A stretch of 64,000 nucleotides of DNA from Endozoicomonas sp. G2_2 (GTDB lineage Bacteria > Pseudomonadota > Gammaproteobacteria > Nevskiales > Salinisphaeraceae), in NCBI RefSeq assembly GCF_017744135.1, contig NZ_JAGHQU010000004.1:1-64000 (forward strand), read 5' to 3'. The position numbers and the translations under genes are program-made. The notes beneath the pieces are model-generated. The model was not told the DNA's origin, ran no database searches, and saw nothing but the letters and a program-made list of their open reading frames with translations. This document shows, piece by piece, positions 8,223 through 19,006 of this stretch (the first letter of the stretch is position 1; every line of letters begins with the position of its first letter).

Positions 8223-11165
8223 TCATACAACCTGCCAGCGCAGGGTGAATAGGGTGTCGGTCTCGGTTTTTTCGTGCAGGCGTCGCTGAAGGGAATCGAT
8301 CAGTTGGTCGCGCTGCTCGATGATTTCGTCTTCCACGGCAAAGATGTCTTGCCGCTGACGGCGTTTCTGCTTTTCGAGTGCGGCCGTTTCCCGCTGTATA
8401 TCTGACTGCTCCTGCAGCGTGGCGGCTTTACGCGCATCACGCTTGAGCTGAGTAATCCGTGCCTTGGTGTTCTTCAGTGCTTCTTCGGCGGCCAGTAGTT
8501 TGTCGTCTGCCCATTTCTCGAGCTTGTCGCGTTCTTCGTTGAACAAGCGATGGTTGGCTTCGAGAATCTGGGCGATGGCCGCGGCGACGTGTCGTTCGCT
8601 GTCCGCGATCAGCTGAGCTGGGGGTGTGCCTTTCGATGGTTTGGGTCGACCTTGGGCCCCTATGGCCATCAGTTTTTCACAAACATCCTGATCTAGTGTC
8701 CGGCCAGCATCAGTAAGTCCAGAAAATAGCAGGGTATCAGTGGTCTCAAATGCGGTGACCTGGAGGCGATCCAGGCGTAACCAGCCGGATTGACCCCCGA
8801 GGCTCTCAACTACGCTGATTTTGCTGGCGTGGGCACTGTAATCGAAGGTAATGAATGCGGTGGGTGTCGAGACCCCCAAGCCAGTTTCCACCGCCCATTC
8901 GCCCAGTGGGTGGCTTAGCCGGTACGCGTGGGCGAGCATGTCGGGCTGGGCCGCGCCACGAATGAGTTGATAGCGGCCCGGAGCGACGGGTGGGCTAATA
9001 CCTGGCGGTGATTGCTGGAGGCCAAAGGCGTATGAGGCGTCGTCGAAGCGTGCTTGTTCGTCCAATGCGTAGCGTGTGACGCCCCAGAACCAGCGGCCCA
9101 GTTTATCGAGGCGTGCTTCGGCTTCATCCAGCCGCAACTTGAGCCGGTCGTGGACTTCTTCGTCGAAGTTTTCCAGCAACTGGCTTTGCGTGTCCTTTAT
9201 TCGATCATTGATCGCGTCTTCCAGGTCGGCCTGAAGGGCGTTGAATGCCTGTTCTATGTCGTCGGGGTGTCGGCAGGTTTCGTAAATAGAGAGGATGCGC
9301 TTTTCAAAGTCGATGCCACTCTCAATGCGCCCCAGGACTTCATCCGAGGCCCCGAAAACGCCAGAGAATAGATGCAGCTTTTCCGACAGTAGCTCCAGTA
9401 CGCGCTGATCGGCTTGGTTGCGTGTGTTGAGGAAGTTGATCACCACCACGTCGAAGCGTTGCCCGTAGCGGTGGCAGCGGCCGATACGTTGTTCAACGCG
9501 CTGGGGGTTCCAGGGCAGGTCGTAGTTGATCAACAGCGCACAAAATTGCAGGTTGATGCCTTCCGCGGCGGCTTCGGTGGCGATCATGATGTCGGCGCCC
9601 GTGCCGTCGTCTTTGCGAAAGTGGTCGATCAGGGCCGTGCGCCGATCAACCTGGGGGGATCCGGTTGCCCGGTCTGTACCGTGGTGTTCGGTCCGCCATT
9701 GCTGATAAATGGCGGTGGTGTCTGGGTGATTGTTGGTGCCGCTGAACATTGCCAGCTGGCCGTCATAACCGTTGGCAGCCAGAAATTCGTACAGATAGTG
9801 TTGAGTACGCTTGGATTCGGTAAAGATGATCGTCTTACGAGGCGCGCCTAGATTGGCCATGTTGGCAAAGCCGAGCTGCAATGCCGTGAGCAAGGATTGC
9901 GCCTTGGTGTCGGTCTGGAGGCTCTGGGCCAGTGCGATGATGCTATTCAGCTCATCGACTTCCTCGCAGATCGCTCGCTTTTTTTGTTGGGGGCTGAGCG
10001 GTGCCTTATGACTTGCGGTTAGCGCATTTTGGCTGGGTTCTTTGGCGTCACCGTTTTCGGCCAGTTCCAGCTCTTCGAGATAGTCAGTTTCAAGGTCGTC
10101 TTCTGCTATCCATTGCTCAAGCAGGTTCACGTCCTCGGCAACCGTGTCATCCGCCAGTAGCTGCTCTAAGCGTGCTTGGATGGTTAATAGAGTGCCGACA
10201 ATAGCCGGGGCGCTCGAGGCAAGCAGCTTGCGAAGAATCAGGCCCGTCAGATGACGTTGGCGCTTGGGCAATGCGAAAGATTCTTCGCGCAGCAAAAAAG
10301 CGGACACCCGCTCGTAGATCGCTTGCTCGGCGTCGGTGGGGTTGAACGGCTGAGTGAGTGCTCTGCGCTCGGTGTACTGGATATACTCCAGTACGTCCTT
10401 GCGCAGCGTGCGCTGGGTAAAGCCTGCCAGTCTCCCGCGTAGCTCTTGGAGCCCGTCAGGATTGTTGATGTATTGCTTGCGAAAAGCTTTTTCGTCGCCG
10501 AACAGGTGTTCGTCGATCAGAGTCGAAAGCCCGTACAACTCCATGAGTGAGTTCTGGAGCGGTGTTGCGGTCAGCAATAGTTTTTTACGGCCTTCCAATG
10601 CTCTGCGGAGCGCCTGTCCGGTGCGGTTGCTCTTGCGATGAGCGTTGCGCAGCTTGTGCGCTTCATCAATGACGACAAGATCCCAAGGGATGCTGCGAAG
10701 CTCGGCCTCCAGTCGCGCTGCAAACTGGTAGGAGACGATGATCACTGATTTGCCTGCCAGGCGCTGCAAGGTCTCTTGTTCGCTACCGGCCGATTGCTTG
10801 CGCAGGGCGATTGTGTCCAGGACCGTGCCGGGCACAGCAAATTTTTCCAGAAGCTCCTGCGCCCATTGCTTTCGTAGGCTGGCTGGTGCGATCACGAGCA
10901 GCTTACGGCGGCGCTCGGCCCATAGCTGGCATATGACCAACGCTGCTTCGATGGTCTTGCCTAGTCCGACTTCATCAGCAAGCAATACCCCTTGCTGTAA
11001 TGGGTTTCGCAATGAGAAGAGGGCGGCTTCGATTTGATGGGGGTTTAGATCTACGCTCGCATCAAATAGAGACTGTGATAGGCGATCGACGCCTTCCAGG
11101 GAGTTTCTGGCTGTGAGTTCGTGGGCGTAATACTTGGCGTGGTATGCGGTAATCGTATTTTTCAT
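8223..11165 (-). CDS. SNF2-family DEAD/DEAH helicase, first gene of the restriction-modification operon
   Basis: The product is 980 residues. Motifs in order are a Q-motif-like LNPHQIEAALF near residue 40, Walker A ADEVGLGKT near residue 65, VVIDEAHKLRN near residue 165, TATPLQNS, and the second RecA domain with QRIGRCHRYGQ near residue 560. Segments near residues 650-700 and 850-970 are charged and probably coiled-coil, with many E, K, Q and R. SNF2-type helicases of this class accompany adenine methyltransferases in several defence systems, for example DrmD in class 1 DISARM, but drmA, drmB and drmC are absent here. The ATG start and following short gap suggest that it leads the four-gene minus-strand operon. 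A role as translocase in restriction or target surveillance is inferred. Confidence 0.85.
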   Translation of the reverse strand: MKNTITAYHAKYYAHELTARNSLEGVDRLSQSLFDASVDLNPHQIEAALFSLRNPLQQGVLLADEVGLGKTIEAALVICQLWAERRRKLLVIAPASLRKQWAQELLEKFAVPGTVLDTIALRKQSAGSEQETLQRLAGKSVIIVSYQFAARLEAELRSIPWDLVVIDEAHKLRNAHRKSNRTGQALRRALEGRKKLLLTATPLQNSLMELYGLSTLIDEHLFGDEKAFRKQYINNPDGLQELRGRLAGFTQRTLRKDVLEYIQYTERRALTQPFNPTDAEQAIYERVSAFLLREESFALPKRQRHLTGLILRKLLASSAPAIVGTLLTIQARLEQLLADDTVAEDVNLLEQWIAEDDLETDYLEELELAENGDAKEPSQNALTASHKAPLSPQQKKRAICEEVDELNSIIALAQSLQTDTKAQSLLTALQLGFANMANLGAPRKTIIFTESKRTQHYLYEFLAANGYDGQLAMFSGTNNHPDTTAIYQQWRTEHHGTDRATGSPQVDRRTALIDHFRKDDGTGADIMIATEAAAEGINLQFCALLINYDLPWNPQRVEQRIGRCHRYGQRFDVVVINFLNTRNQADQRVLELLSEKLHLFSGVFGASDEVLGRIESGIDFEKRILSIYETCRHPDDIEQAFNALQADLEDAINDRIKDTQSQLLENFDEEVHDRLKLRLDEAEARLDKLGRWFWGVTRYALDEQARFDDASYAFGLQQSPPGISPPVAPGRYQLIRGAAQPDMLAHAYRLSHPLGEWAVETGLGVSTPTAFITFDYSAHASKISVVESLGGQSGWLRLDRLQVTAFETTDTLLFSGLTDAGRTLDQDVCEKLMAIGAQGRPKPSKGTPPAQLIADSERHVAAAIAQILEANHRLFNEERDKLEKWADDKLLAAEEALKNTKARITQLKRDARKAATLQEQSDIQRETAALEKQKRRQRQDIFAVEDEIIEQRDQLIDSLQRRLHEKTETDTLFTLRWQVV

Positions 11166-11259
11166 GGCAGCTCAGCTGTCTTGTTATTCCGCGTCAGGCA
11201 TTGGCTGTGATGTCTTCTTGCACGAATAGGTATTACTGAGTGCCCTGATCGGGTAATTG

Positions 11260-12297
11260 TCATCCAAGAGCATCCAGCCGCCGCACTAAATCCTCGGCCC
11301 TTAGATGCGTATACCGCCGTAGCATCTGCATGCTTTTGTGGCCGCTTATTGCTGCGACTTCCTGATCTCCTAGACCCAACTCGACGAGGCGGCTGACTGC
11401 TTCGTGTCGTAGATCGTGGAAGCGTAGATCGGTAATGCCGGCGTCTCGTGTCGCTCGCTTCCAGCCTGGCCCGTATTGGAATCCTCTGCGAATACCGTCA
11501 CGCCCAGGTTCGCCGAAGAAGGCCAGATCACAATCGATCGGCCGAACGGGGCTATCTAGCGCGACGCGAAGCACTTGCGCGGCTTCGGTGGACAGCGGCA
11601 CGGTGCGGGACTGGTTGTTCTTTGTGTCGCGGAGCAGGGCGGTGCGACGTTTCAGGTCGACGTCGCGCCGGCGTAGACGTTGAATCTCGCCAACTCGCAT
11701 GGCTGTGGCCAATGCCAGACGGATCATCAGGCCTAGCATCGGGTTGGACTGGCCCTCGGCCGCCCTGAGGAGCTTTTCAGCTTCATCGTGTGACAATCTG
11801 CGATCCCTGGCTTTGCCGGGCTTAGGCGTGCGTACAGCGCGACAGGGATTGGCCCAGATACCGACGCGCCATTCTTTGATGGCGATCTCGAAGATATGAG
11901 AGAGCAGGGCGAGCTGCAGCCGGACGGTATCGCGGGATTTACCGTCGGCTAGCTGTTCATCCCGGTAGCCGGCGACTACATCGGGCGCTATTGCGACGAG
12001 GCTGTATTGGCCGAGAGCGGCACGCAGCTTCCGTGCCTTGGCTTGCTCGGCTTTCTGGGTGCTTTCTTTTTTGGTGGGCGTGACGTCGCTCAGGTAGCGA
12101 TCGATAGCTCCGCTCAGGGTCATCCGTTCGGCGGGGGCGCGGTTCTGATAGATGCCGCGTGCCATCTCGTCTTCGGTGCGCCGTGCCCAATCCTCGGCGT
12201 CGCGTTTAGTCCGCCAGGTCTTTGAGCTGGTCGGCCAGCCTTGGCGTCGGATGACGGCCTTCCAGCGGCCAGCTTCGGTCTTAGTGAGGGTCGCCAT
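11260..12297 (-). CDS. Tyrosine recombinase/integrase of the genomic island
   Basis: This 345-residue phage-type integrase has an N-terminal arm-binding region (RWKAVIRRQGWPTSSKTWRT), a core-binding SAM-like domain around residues 60-150, and a catalytic domain with the expected residues. These are Arg in ATAMRVGEIQRL, the His-x-x-Arg box in FHDLRHEAVS, His in SGHKSMQM and the nucleophile Tyr in RRYTHL. It would excise and integrate the island. The start codon lies 87 bases from the 3' end of the CAU tRNA on the same strand, the classical arrangement for tRNA-targeting integrases. All catalytic residues are present, so the enzyme may still be active. Confidence 0.93.
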   Translation of the reverse strand: MATLTKTEAGRWKAVIRRQGWPTSSKTWRTKRDAEDWARRTEDEMARGIYQNRAPAERMTLSGAIDRYLSDVTPTKKESTQKAEQAKARKLRAALGQYSLVAIAPDVVAGYRDEQLADGKSRDTVRLQLALLSHIFEIAIKEWRVGIWANPCRAVRTPKPGKARDRRLSHDEAEKLLRAAEGQSNPMLGLMIRLALATAMRVGEIQRLRRRDVDLKRRTALLRDTKNNQSRTVPLSTEAAQVLRVALDSPVRPIDCDLAFFGEPGRDGIRRGFQYGPGWKRATRDAGITDLRFHDLRHEAVSRLVELGLGDQEVAAISGHKSMQMLRRYTHLRAEDLVRRLDALG

Positions 12298-12319
12298 TGC
12301 ACGCCTGCTGCACCGAAAG

Positions 12320-12337
12320 TGTACCTATAATGTACCT
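12320..12337. repeat. Short direct repeat between integrase and tRNA
   Basis: The heptamer TGTACCT occurs twice, at 12320-12326 and 12331-12337, one helical turn apart, in the gap between the integrase start and the tRNA 3' end. Short direct repeats here are often integrase arm-binding sites or autoregulatory sites; that role is inferred from position only. Confidence 0.35.
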
Positions 12338-12383
12338 CTGGGCATGTCGAGACGCAAAGCGTGTTCGTAACTTGCTGATTTGA

Positions 12384-12450
<67 letters not shown>

Positions 12451-12460
<10 letters not shown>

Positions 12461-13011
12461 TGATCGACGCGGGGTGCACTATAGCGGGATAGCTCAAGGT
12501 CGCCAAGGATAAGCGCCCTTAGCTCCGGCGAGGGTGGCTGCGGGGCGTTGACGATGTCGTGGCGCATCGGCGCCAAGCGGGCGAGCAGGCGATTCTGCAC
12601 GCCGGTCGACAGTTGCTGTTTTTCCATCGCGCGCACGAGATTTTCGACCAGGGCATTGAACTCGGTGCTGGTGATGTCGAGGCCGCGGTGGACATTGGCC
12701 ATGTCGTCACCGGTATAGGTGCAGGGCCCGCCGACGTTCTCGCAGAGAAAATCGGTCAGCATGTGGTGTAGGCGGTTGATGTCGGTGCCACGAAAGTCAT
12801 CGACGAGCCGTGGGTCGGCGGCAATATCGAGCAACAGGGTTTCGGTCAGCCGGGCGATGCCGGCGCGTTCGCCGAGCTGCACGTAGAGGGTGTCCGGCGC
12901 GCCGCGCGGCGTAGTCTGGCAGCCTGTCAGAAGAACGCCGACGAGAAGGACCAATCCCGGGATCGCGCGTCGCCCGCCCGTGCATGCTGAGAGTAGTGCG
13001 CGAATACACAC
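12451..13011 (-). CDS. Lipoprotein with group I truncated-hemoglobin-like domain
   Basis: The 186-residue product begins with a hydrophobic signal segment ending in the lipobox LLTGC, so it should be lipidated. The body (YVQLGERAGIARLTETLLLDI ... DPRLVDDFRGTDINRLHHMLTDFLCENVGGPCTY ... MANVHRGLDIT) matches group I truncated globins, including the proximal His in the H-R-G-L-D-I-T segment. It may bind heme at the cell surface or in the periplasm. The start is GTG at 13011, three bases after the stop of the upstream gene, so it is probably the last gene of the 16879-12451 operon. Its TAG stop at 12451 lies inside the tRNA gene. The start choice is moderate, as no ATG is available. Confidence 0.82.
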
Positions 13012-13014
13012 CGC

Positions 13015-13866
13015 CTAGAATCCGCTCTGCAGGGACAGGAAATACCCGTCCTGATCGTCGAAGCCGGCAATGCGGCCGAGGTCGACATACGCGAGCGTGA
13101 ACGCCAGCAGACGCGAAGGCGCATAGACCAGATAAAGCGTTTTCCAGTCGTCTTCAGCGACGGCTTCGAGGTTGTCCGGCTTCTGTCGATATTCCGCGCC
13201 GAGCAGCCAGCGCCGATCGAGAAACACACCGGCGCTGAACTCGCCGACGAGCGCGTAATCGTCGTCGCGTGCACTGCCGAAGCCGAGCAGGCCCAGCTGA
13301 TTGGCGCGTGTCGCGCGTAGCGTGGCGTTAACGATGACGTTTCGGTCGGCAACGGCGGCCAGAAATACCTTGCTGGCGGCCAGATAGAAATCGATGCCGC
13401 CGGAGTCGCGGGCGCCGAGCAGCGCCGGGATGCCGAAGTCCGCATTGTGCGTGTACTGCATGCCCGCGCTGTACTGGCCGAAGCGATCATAGAGCGCTTC
13501 GCCGGCCAGGCGTAGCTTGAGGCCGATGGTCTGCTGGCGAATCGTCGTGTCGAGCGGGCGCACCGACAGCCGGTTCTGAGCGACAGTGACTGCCAATCGG
13601 TTCGCCCAGTTGAAGCCGATACTCACGGTCTCGACGCCGAAGTCATCGACCTGTGCACTGGAAACGGCCACGTTCACCGTCGATTCGGTATCGCTCGCAT
13701 AACCGTTGAGCACGGCCCAGGTCGTGATGCCGCCGCCGGCGGCACCGTTGATGTTGGTAACGCCGCCGGTGGCCCAGAGACGGCTGCCGACGGCCTGGGC
13801 ATAGCTCGCCCAACCGACGAGCAGCACGACAACCAGGCCGGCAGACACGCGATGGGCGGCCGTCAT
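13015..13866 (-). CDS. DUF3034-like secreted or outer-membrane protein
   Basis: The 283-residue product has a signal peptide (MTAAHRVSAGLVVVLLVGWASYAQA) followed by a glycine-, aromatic- and beta-rich body: an N-terminal TGGVTNINGAAGGGITTWAVLNGY segment, then alternating strands, ending in SLQSGF with a terminal Phe as in outer-membrane barrels. This resembles the DUF3034 family of unknown function. The ATG overlaps the TGA of the EAL gene (ATGA), which fixes the start. It is part of a tightly coupled set with a cupredoxin-like protein and a cyclic-di-GMP phosphodiesterase. A porin-like role is only suggested by the sequence pattern. Confidence 0.75.
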   Translation of the reverse strand: MTAAHRVSAGLVVVLLVGWASYAQAVGSRLWATGGVTNINGAAGGGITTWAVLNGYASDTESTVNVAVSSAQVDDFGVETVSIGFNWANRLAVTVAQNRLSVRPLDTTIRQQTIGLKLRLAGEALYDRFGQYSAGMQYTHNADFGIPALLGARDSGGIDFYLAASKVFLAAVADRNVIVNATLRATRANQLGLLGFGSARDDDYALVGEFSAGVFLDRRWLLGAEYRQKPDNLEAVAEDDWKTLYLVYAPSRLLAFTLAYVDLGRIAGFDDQDGYFLSLQSGF

Positions 13867-16193
13867 GCGCGTGTCTTGCGGTCGGCAGCGCGGTCGAGCC
13901 AGCGGCCGAGGTTGGCCTGGTGATCGGCGAACCAGGCGCCGAGTTCCGCGGCGGGCATGGGCCGGGCCAGAAAATAGCCCTGCATGAGATCCGTGCCCTT
14001 GTTGGACAGGTAACGCCAGGCCGAGGCGGTTTCGATGCCTTCGGCCACAACGTCGAGCCCCAGCTTGTGGCCGAGGTCGATGATGAGGTCGACGATGAAC
14101 TGGTCGGCCGGCGTATCCGCGAGCTGGCTGATGAAGGACTTGTCGATCTTGAGCTCGTCGGGCGCGAGTTGCTTGAGCTGGGCAAGCGAGGAATAGCCGG
14201 TGCCGAAATCGTCCACGGATATGCGTGCGCCGCGGGACTGCAGTGCGCGCAGGTTCTGCAGCGCGGTATCCGGTTCGCGCAGCAGCGCGCTTTCGGTGAC
14301 TTCCAGGGTAATCAGCTGGCCGTCGCCGGCGGCCGCAAAGACCGGCGCAAGCGTTTCGTCCAGCGCGGTTTGCGCAATCTCGTCGGCCGACAGGTTGATC
14401 GCCACGCCGAGCTTCATGCCCTCGCGCTGCCAGCGGGCCAGATCCTCGGCGATTCGCGCGACCACCCATTCAGTGACCAGGCGGATCTGGCCGGAACGCT
14501 CCGCGAGACGAATGAATTCATCCGGCGCGATGGCGCCCAGTTCCGGATGTACCCAACGGGCCAGTGCTTCGACCTGATGAATATCCGCACTGGCCAACGC
14601 CATTTTCGGCTGATAGACGAGCGAGAGTTCGCCGCGCTCGATTCCCGGCGCGAGCCCCTGAATGATGGCGAGTTCGCGCTGGTGGGCTTCGTCCATGCCC
14701 GGCTTGTAGACGAACGTGGCGCAGCGGTGCTGGCGAGACCCGTTGCGGGCGATTACCGTGCGCCGCCAGGCGGCTTCGATGTCTGCGGCGTGCTCCGGCA
14801 CGCGTACGACACCGATTTCGAGCCGCATCTGAATCGACGTGCTCTGCAGATAGACGGGTTGTTCCACCTGGCTGCGCAGGGCGTCGATCAGCCGTTGCGA
14901 GGCGTTGTCGTCGTCGGTGTCGGCGACCAGCGCGAGGAAGTCATTGCCTTCGATGCGGCCGAGAGTGTGTGTGGTGTTGCAGATCGTCTTGATACGGCCG
15001 GCCACGGTCTTGAGGACTTCGTCGCCAAGCCGGTAGCCGAGTGCCCCGTTGATGCGCGAGAAGTCGTGGATGGCCACGCGGACCAGCGTGAGCCGCTCTC
15101 CGGCATTCATGCGGCGGTACAGCACGTCACGTACGGCGCTGCGGTTGAGAAGCCCGGTCAGAGCATCGTGCGTGGCCTGATGGCGGATACGATTCTCACG
15201 CTGGCGCACGGCGTGCTGCATGTCGTTGAGCGCGTCGGTGAGCACATCCAGCTCGCCGATGCCCTGCGCGCTCGGCGGCTCGTGGTAGTGGCCGGCCGCG
15301 ACCGATTCGGCGAACTCGCTGAGATCGCGCACGGGCTGGCTCAGCCGGCGCGCCAGGCCCATGGCCACGAGCGCGCTCACTGCCACCGTGATCACGAAAA
15401 CCAGACTCAGGCTGCTGGCGAGATCGTAGTAGGGCGACAATACCGTGTCCCGGGTCAGCGACAGGGCGACGTCCAACCGCGTGGCCCCGGAGTCGAACAG
15501 GGAATGCTCGTCGACGAGAAAGGCTTCGGCGCTGCGAAGCATGTCCGGCGGCGTGTCGCGGCTCTGCGGGCCGGTGCGATAGAGCTCGCGTGTGCCTTCG
15601 CGCACGATGAACTCGACGTTCACGCCGGTGACACTGGCGAGATTGCGGGCGATGTCCGCGTTAATAGCGAAACCCATGCCGATCCAGGCGATCAGACGTG
15701 GGGCGTTCACCGGGGCGATCACGAACTGGTAGGGGCGCTTGTCGACCATCACCAGACCGGTGGCGCTGCCCAGGCGGCGGGCCCCTTCGAGAACATCCTG
15801 AAAAGGCAGGGCGCTCGCGTTCGGCTGGGTGCGTGGCACGAGGGTGGTCAGGCCGCCGGCAGGATCGGCCAGCATGGCCAGATCTGCCTGGGCACGGTTG
15901 CCGAAGTTGCGCAGCACGGTGCGCTGCGTGGGCTCGTCCTGGGTGGCGATCGCGGATTTGAAGCCGTAGTCGGAGGCCAGAATGCTGACCGTGGACAGCA
16001 GCTGGTCGGCGCGCAGCGCCATGAGCTCGTCGAGGACGCGATCGGCGACCTGCAGCGTGTCGCGGGCCTGGTTGACGCGCTGTTCGTAGGTGCGATGCAG
16101 AATGGCGATGGTGACCAGCAGTTCCGCCAGCAGCACGAACCCGAGCAGCGCGATGATCAGCTGATGACGGAAGGTGTGCGGCCGTAGCGTCAC
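13863..16193 (-). CDS. Membrane GGDEF/EAL protein, probable c-di-GMP phosphodiesterase
   Basis: The 776-residue protein has a transmembrane segment at residues 10-30, an extracytoplasmic sensor of about 220 residues, a second membrane segment near residue 270, a HAMP-like linker (RRLSQPVRDLSEFA), then GGDEF and EAL domains. In the GGDEF domain the signature loop is RIEGNDF instead of GGDEF, so diguanylate cyclase activity is unlikely. The EAL domain keeps QVEALARW, the DDFGTGYSSL loop and ELKIDKSFI, so hydrolysis of cyclic di-GMP is likely. It starts with GTG overlapping the TGA of the upstream gene and ends overlapping the DUF3034-like gene. The ligand of the sensor domain is unknown; the neighbouring cupredoxin-like and surface proteins may relate to it. 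Confidence 0.9.
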   Translation of the reverse strand: MTLRPHTFRHQLIIALLGFVLLAELLVTIAILHRTYEQRVNQARDTLQVADRVLDELMALRADQLLSTVSILASDYGFKSAIATQDEPTQRTVLRNFGNRAQADLAMLADPAGGLTTLVPRTQPNASALPFQDVLEGARRLGSATGLVMVDKRPYQFVIAPVNAPRLIAWIGMGFAINADIARNLASVTGVNVEFIVREGTRELYRTGPQSRDTPPDMLRSAEAFLVDEHSLFDSGATRLDVALSLTRDTVLSPYYDLASSLSLVFVITVAVSALVAMGLARRLSQPVRDLSEFAESVAAGHYHEPPSAQGIGELDVLTDALNDMQHAVRQRENRIRHQATHDALTGLLNRSAVRDVLYRRMNAGERLTLVRVAIHDFSRINGALGYRLGDEVLKTVAGRIKTICNTTHTLGRIEGNDFLALVADTDDDNASQRLIDALRSQVEQPVYLQSTSIQMRLEIGVVRVPEHAADIEAAWRRTVIARNGSRQHRCATFVYKPGMDEAHQRELAIIQGLAPGIERGELSLVYQPKMALASADIHQVEALARWVHPELGAIAPDEFIRLAERSGQIRLVTEWVVARIAEDLARWQREGMKLGVAINLSADEIAQTALDETLAPVFAAAGDGQLITLEVTESALLREPDTALQNLRALQSRGARISVDDFGTGYSSLAQLKQLAPDELKIDKSFISQLADTPADQFIVDLIIDLGHKLGLDVVAEGIETASAWRYLSNKGTDLMQGYFLARPMPAAELGAWFADHQANLGRWLDRAADRKTRA

Positions 16194-16879
16194 TGGGCGA
16201 TCCGGTTGAAGCGTTCCTGCAGGCTCGTGCCGTCGGGCCGGGCCGGCGCAGGCGGCGGTGCAATATCGATCGGCACATGCATGAAATCAGTATCGGCCGG
16301 CATCGCCCGAACCACAGCCGTCTGGCCATGGCTGAGCCACTCATGCCAGATCTCGACCTCGCGAGGGACGTCCGGCACATCCGTGAGCAGTGCCTGACCG
16401 GCGCTATCGGTCACCGCGATGCGCGGAGCATCCATGACGACGATGAAGGCCTGCATCTGATCGTGGATATTGCAGCCGATCGATACCACGCCCGGCGTGT
16501 CGAAGTATTCCGGACGCTGGGGGAAGCCAACGTAGAGCTTGATATCGAAGGTCTTTGCCTGCGAAAAGGAATAGACGTGATGCCGCGTGGGGTCGTAGTT
16601 CGGAAAAGTCACGCTGGTATGGACCGGAATTGCCAGCACATGCGGGATGAACGTCATCTCGCGCTGGCTCATGACTGCGGGCGGCGGGTCGTCCTGTGGC
16701 GGCGGGGCGCCGTCCCAGCGCAGCGCGACGGCGGCGTTCGCCAGCGCGCGCCCTTGCGGATCGGTGACCTGAATACGCACGTCCCGTGCCTGGGCGATGT
16801 CGCAGGCCAGCGGCAAAGCCAAGAGCGCTACCGCGGCGAGCAGGCTGTTCCAGGTTTGACGGTGTAACGTCCCGAACAC
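16190..16879 (-). CDS. Secreted cupredoxin-like protein (methylamine utilization protein-like)
   Basis: The chosen start is GTG at 16879, preceded by a strong GGAGGGGG site eight bases upstream and giving a clean signal peptide (VFGTLHRQTWNSLLAAVALLA ... AQA). The mature part has a Pro-rich transthyretin-like segment, then VHTSVTFPNYDPTRHHVYSFSQ and VVSIGCNIHDQMQAFIVV. These provide the His, Cys and second His plus Met arrangement of a type 1 copper site, as in the periplasmic methylamine utilization-type proteins. No methylamine dehydrogenase genes are nearby, so the family label should not be read as function. An upstream in-frame extension to 17014 lacks a signal. It is the first gene of the coupled set 16879-12451. 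Confidence 0.8.
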   Translation of the reverse strand: MFGTLHRQTWNSLLAAVALLALPLACDIAQARDVRIQVTDPQGRALANAAVALRWDGAPPPQDDPPPAVMSQREMTFIPHVLAIPVHTSVTFPNYDPTRHHVYSFSQAKTFDIKLYVGFPQRPEYFDTPGVVSIGCNIHDQMQAFIVVMDAPRIAVTDSAGQALLTDVPDVPREVEIWHEWLSHGQTAVVRAMPADTDFMHVPIDIAPPPAPARPDGTSLQERFNRIAQ

Positions 16880-17014
16880 GTTCGATTCCCCCTCCGGTGC
16901 GATCCCGGGCGGGTAGGGCGTCGCCGCCAGGGCGAGCGCCAGGCCACGATACGCGGACTCATGACGTAGTACGCGCGCGTCAACGCGCCGGATTAGCCGT
17001 GCGCCATACGCCAT

Positions 17015-17045
17015 GCGGCCGTCCCAAAATCTATAGGACGGCCGC
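17015..17045. repeat. Perfect 10-bp palindrome downstream of rpoD
   Basis: The decamer GCGGCCGTCC at 17015-17024 is repeated inverted at 17036-17045, with an 11-base AT-rich loop. It lies 45 bases past the rpoD stop and upstream of the cupredoxin-like operon. In the plus direction a run of five T follows closely; in the rpoD direction no T tract follows. It could be a hairpin terminator or an operator; neither is proven. Confidence 0.45.
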
Positions 17046-17089
17046 TCGCGGTTTTTCTTGAGACCTCTGGGAAGGTTTGGCCTTGCGTG

Positions 17090-18892
<1,803 letters not shown>

Positions 18893-19006
18893 GTGCTCTG
18901 CTGCGTATGTTGGGCTCGTGGGACGTGGCGAACGCTGCGATAACCGGCCATGGTAACAATTCGAACTACCGAGAGCGACTCGAACGGCTTGTCGGGTTCG
19001 TGTTGG

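Noticed and set aside
8223-11165. DISARM system suspected from the SNF2 helicase and methyltransferase
   Set aside because: No drmA, drmB or drmC candidate lies between the integrase and the left edge, and the Mod and Res pair fits type III restriction better.
5061-11165. BREX or phage growth limitation system
   Set aside because: No PglZ-type phosphatase, BrxC-type ATPase or Lon-like protease is encoded in the island portion visible here.
13920-16187. Long open frame (755 codons) on the plus strand opposite the GGDEF/EAL gene
   Set aside because: The minus-strand reading gives clear GGDEF and EAL domains; the plus frame has no recognisable domain and is a GC-rich antisense shadow.
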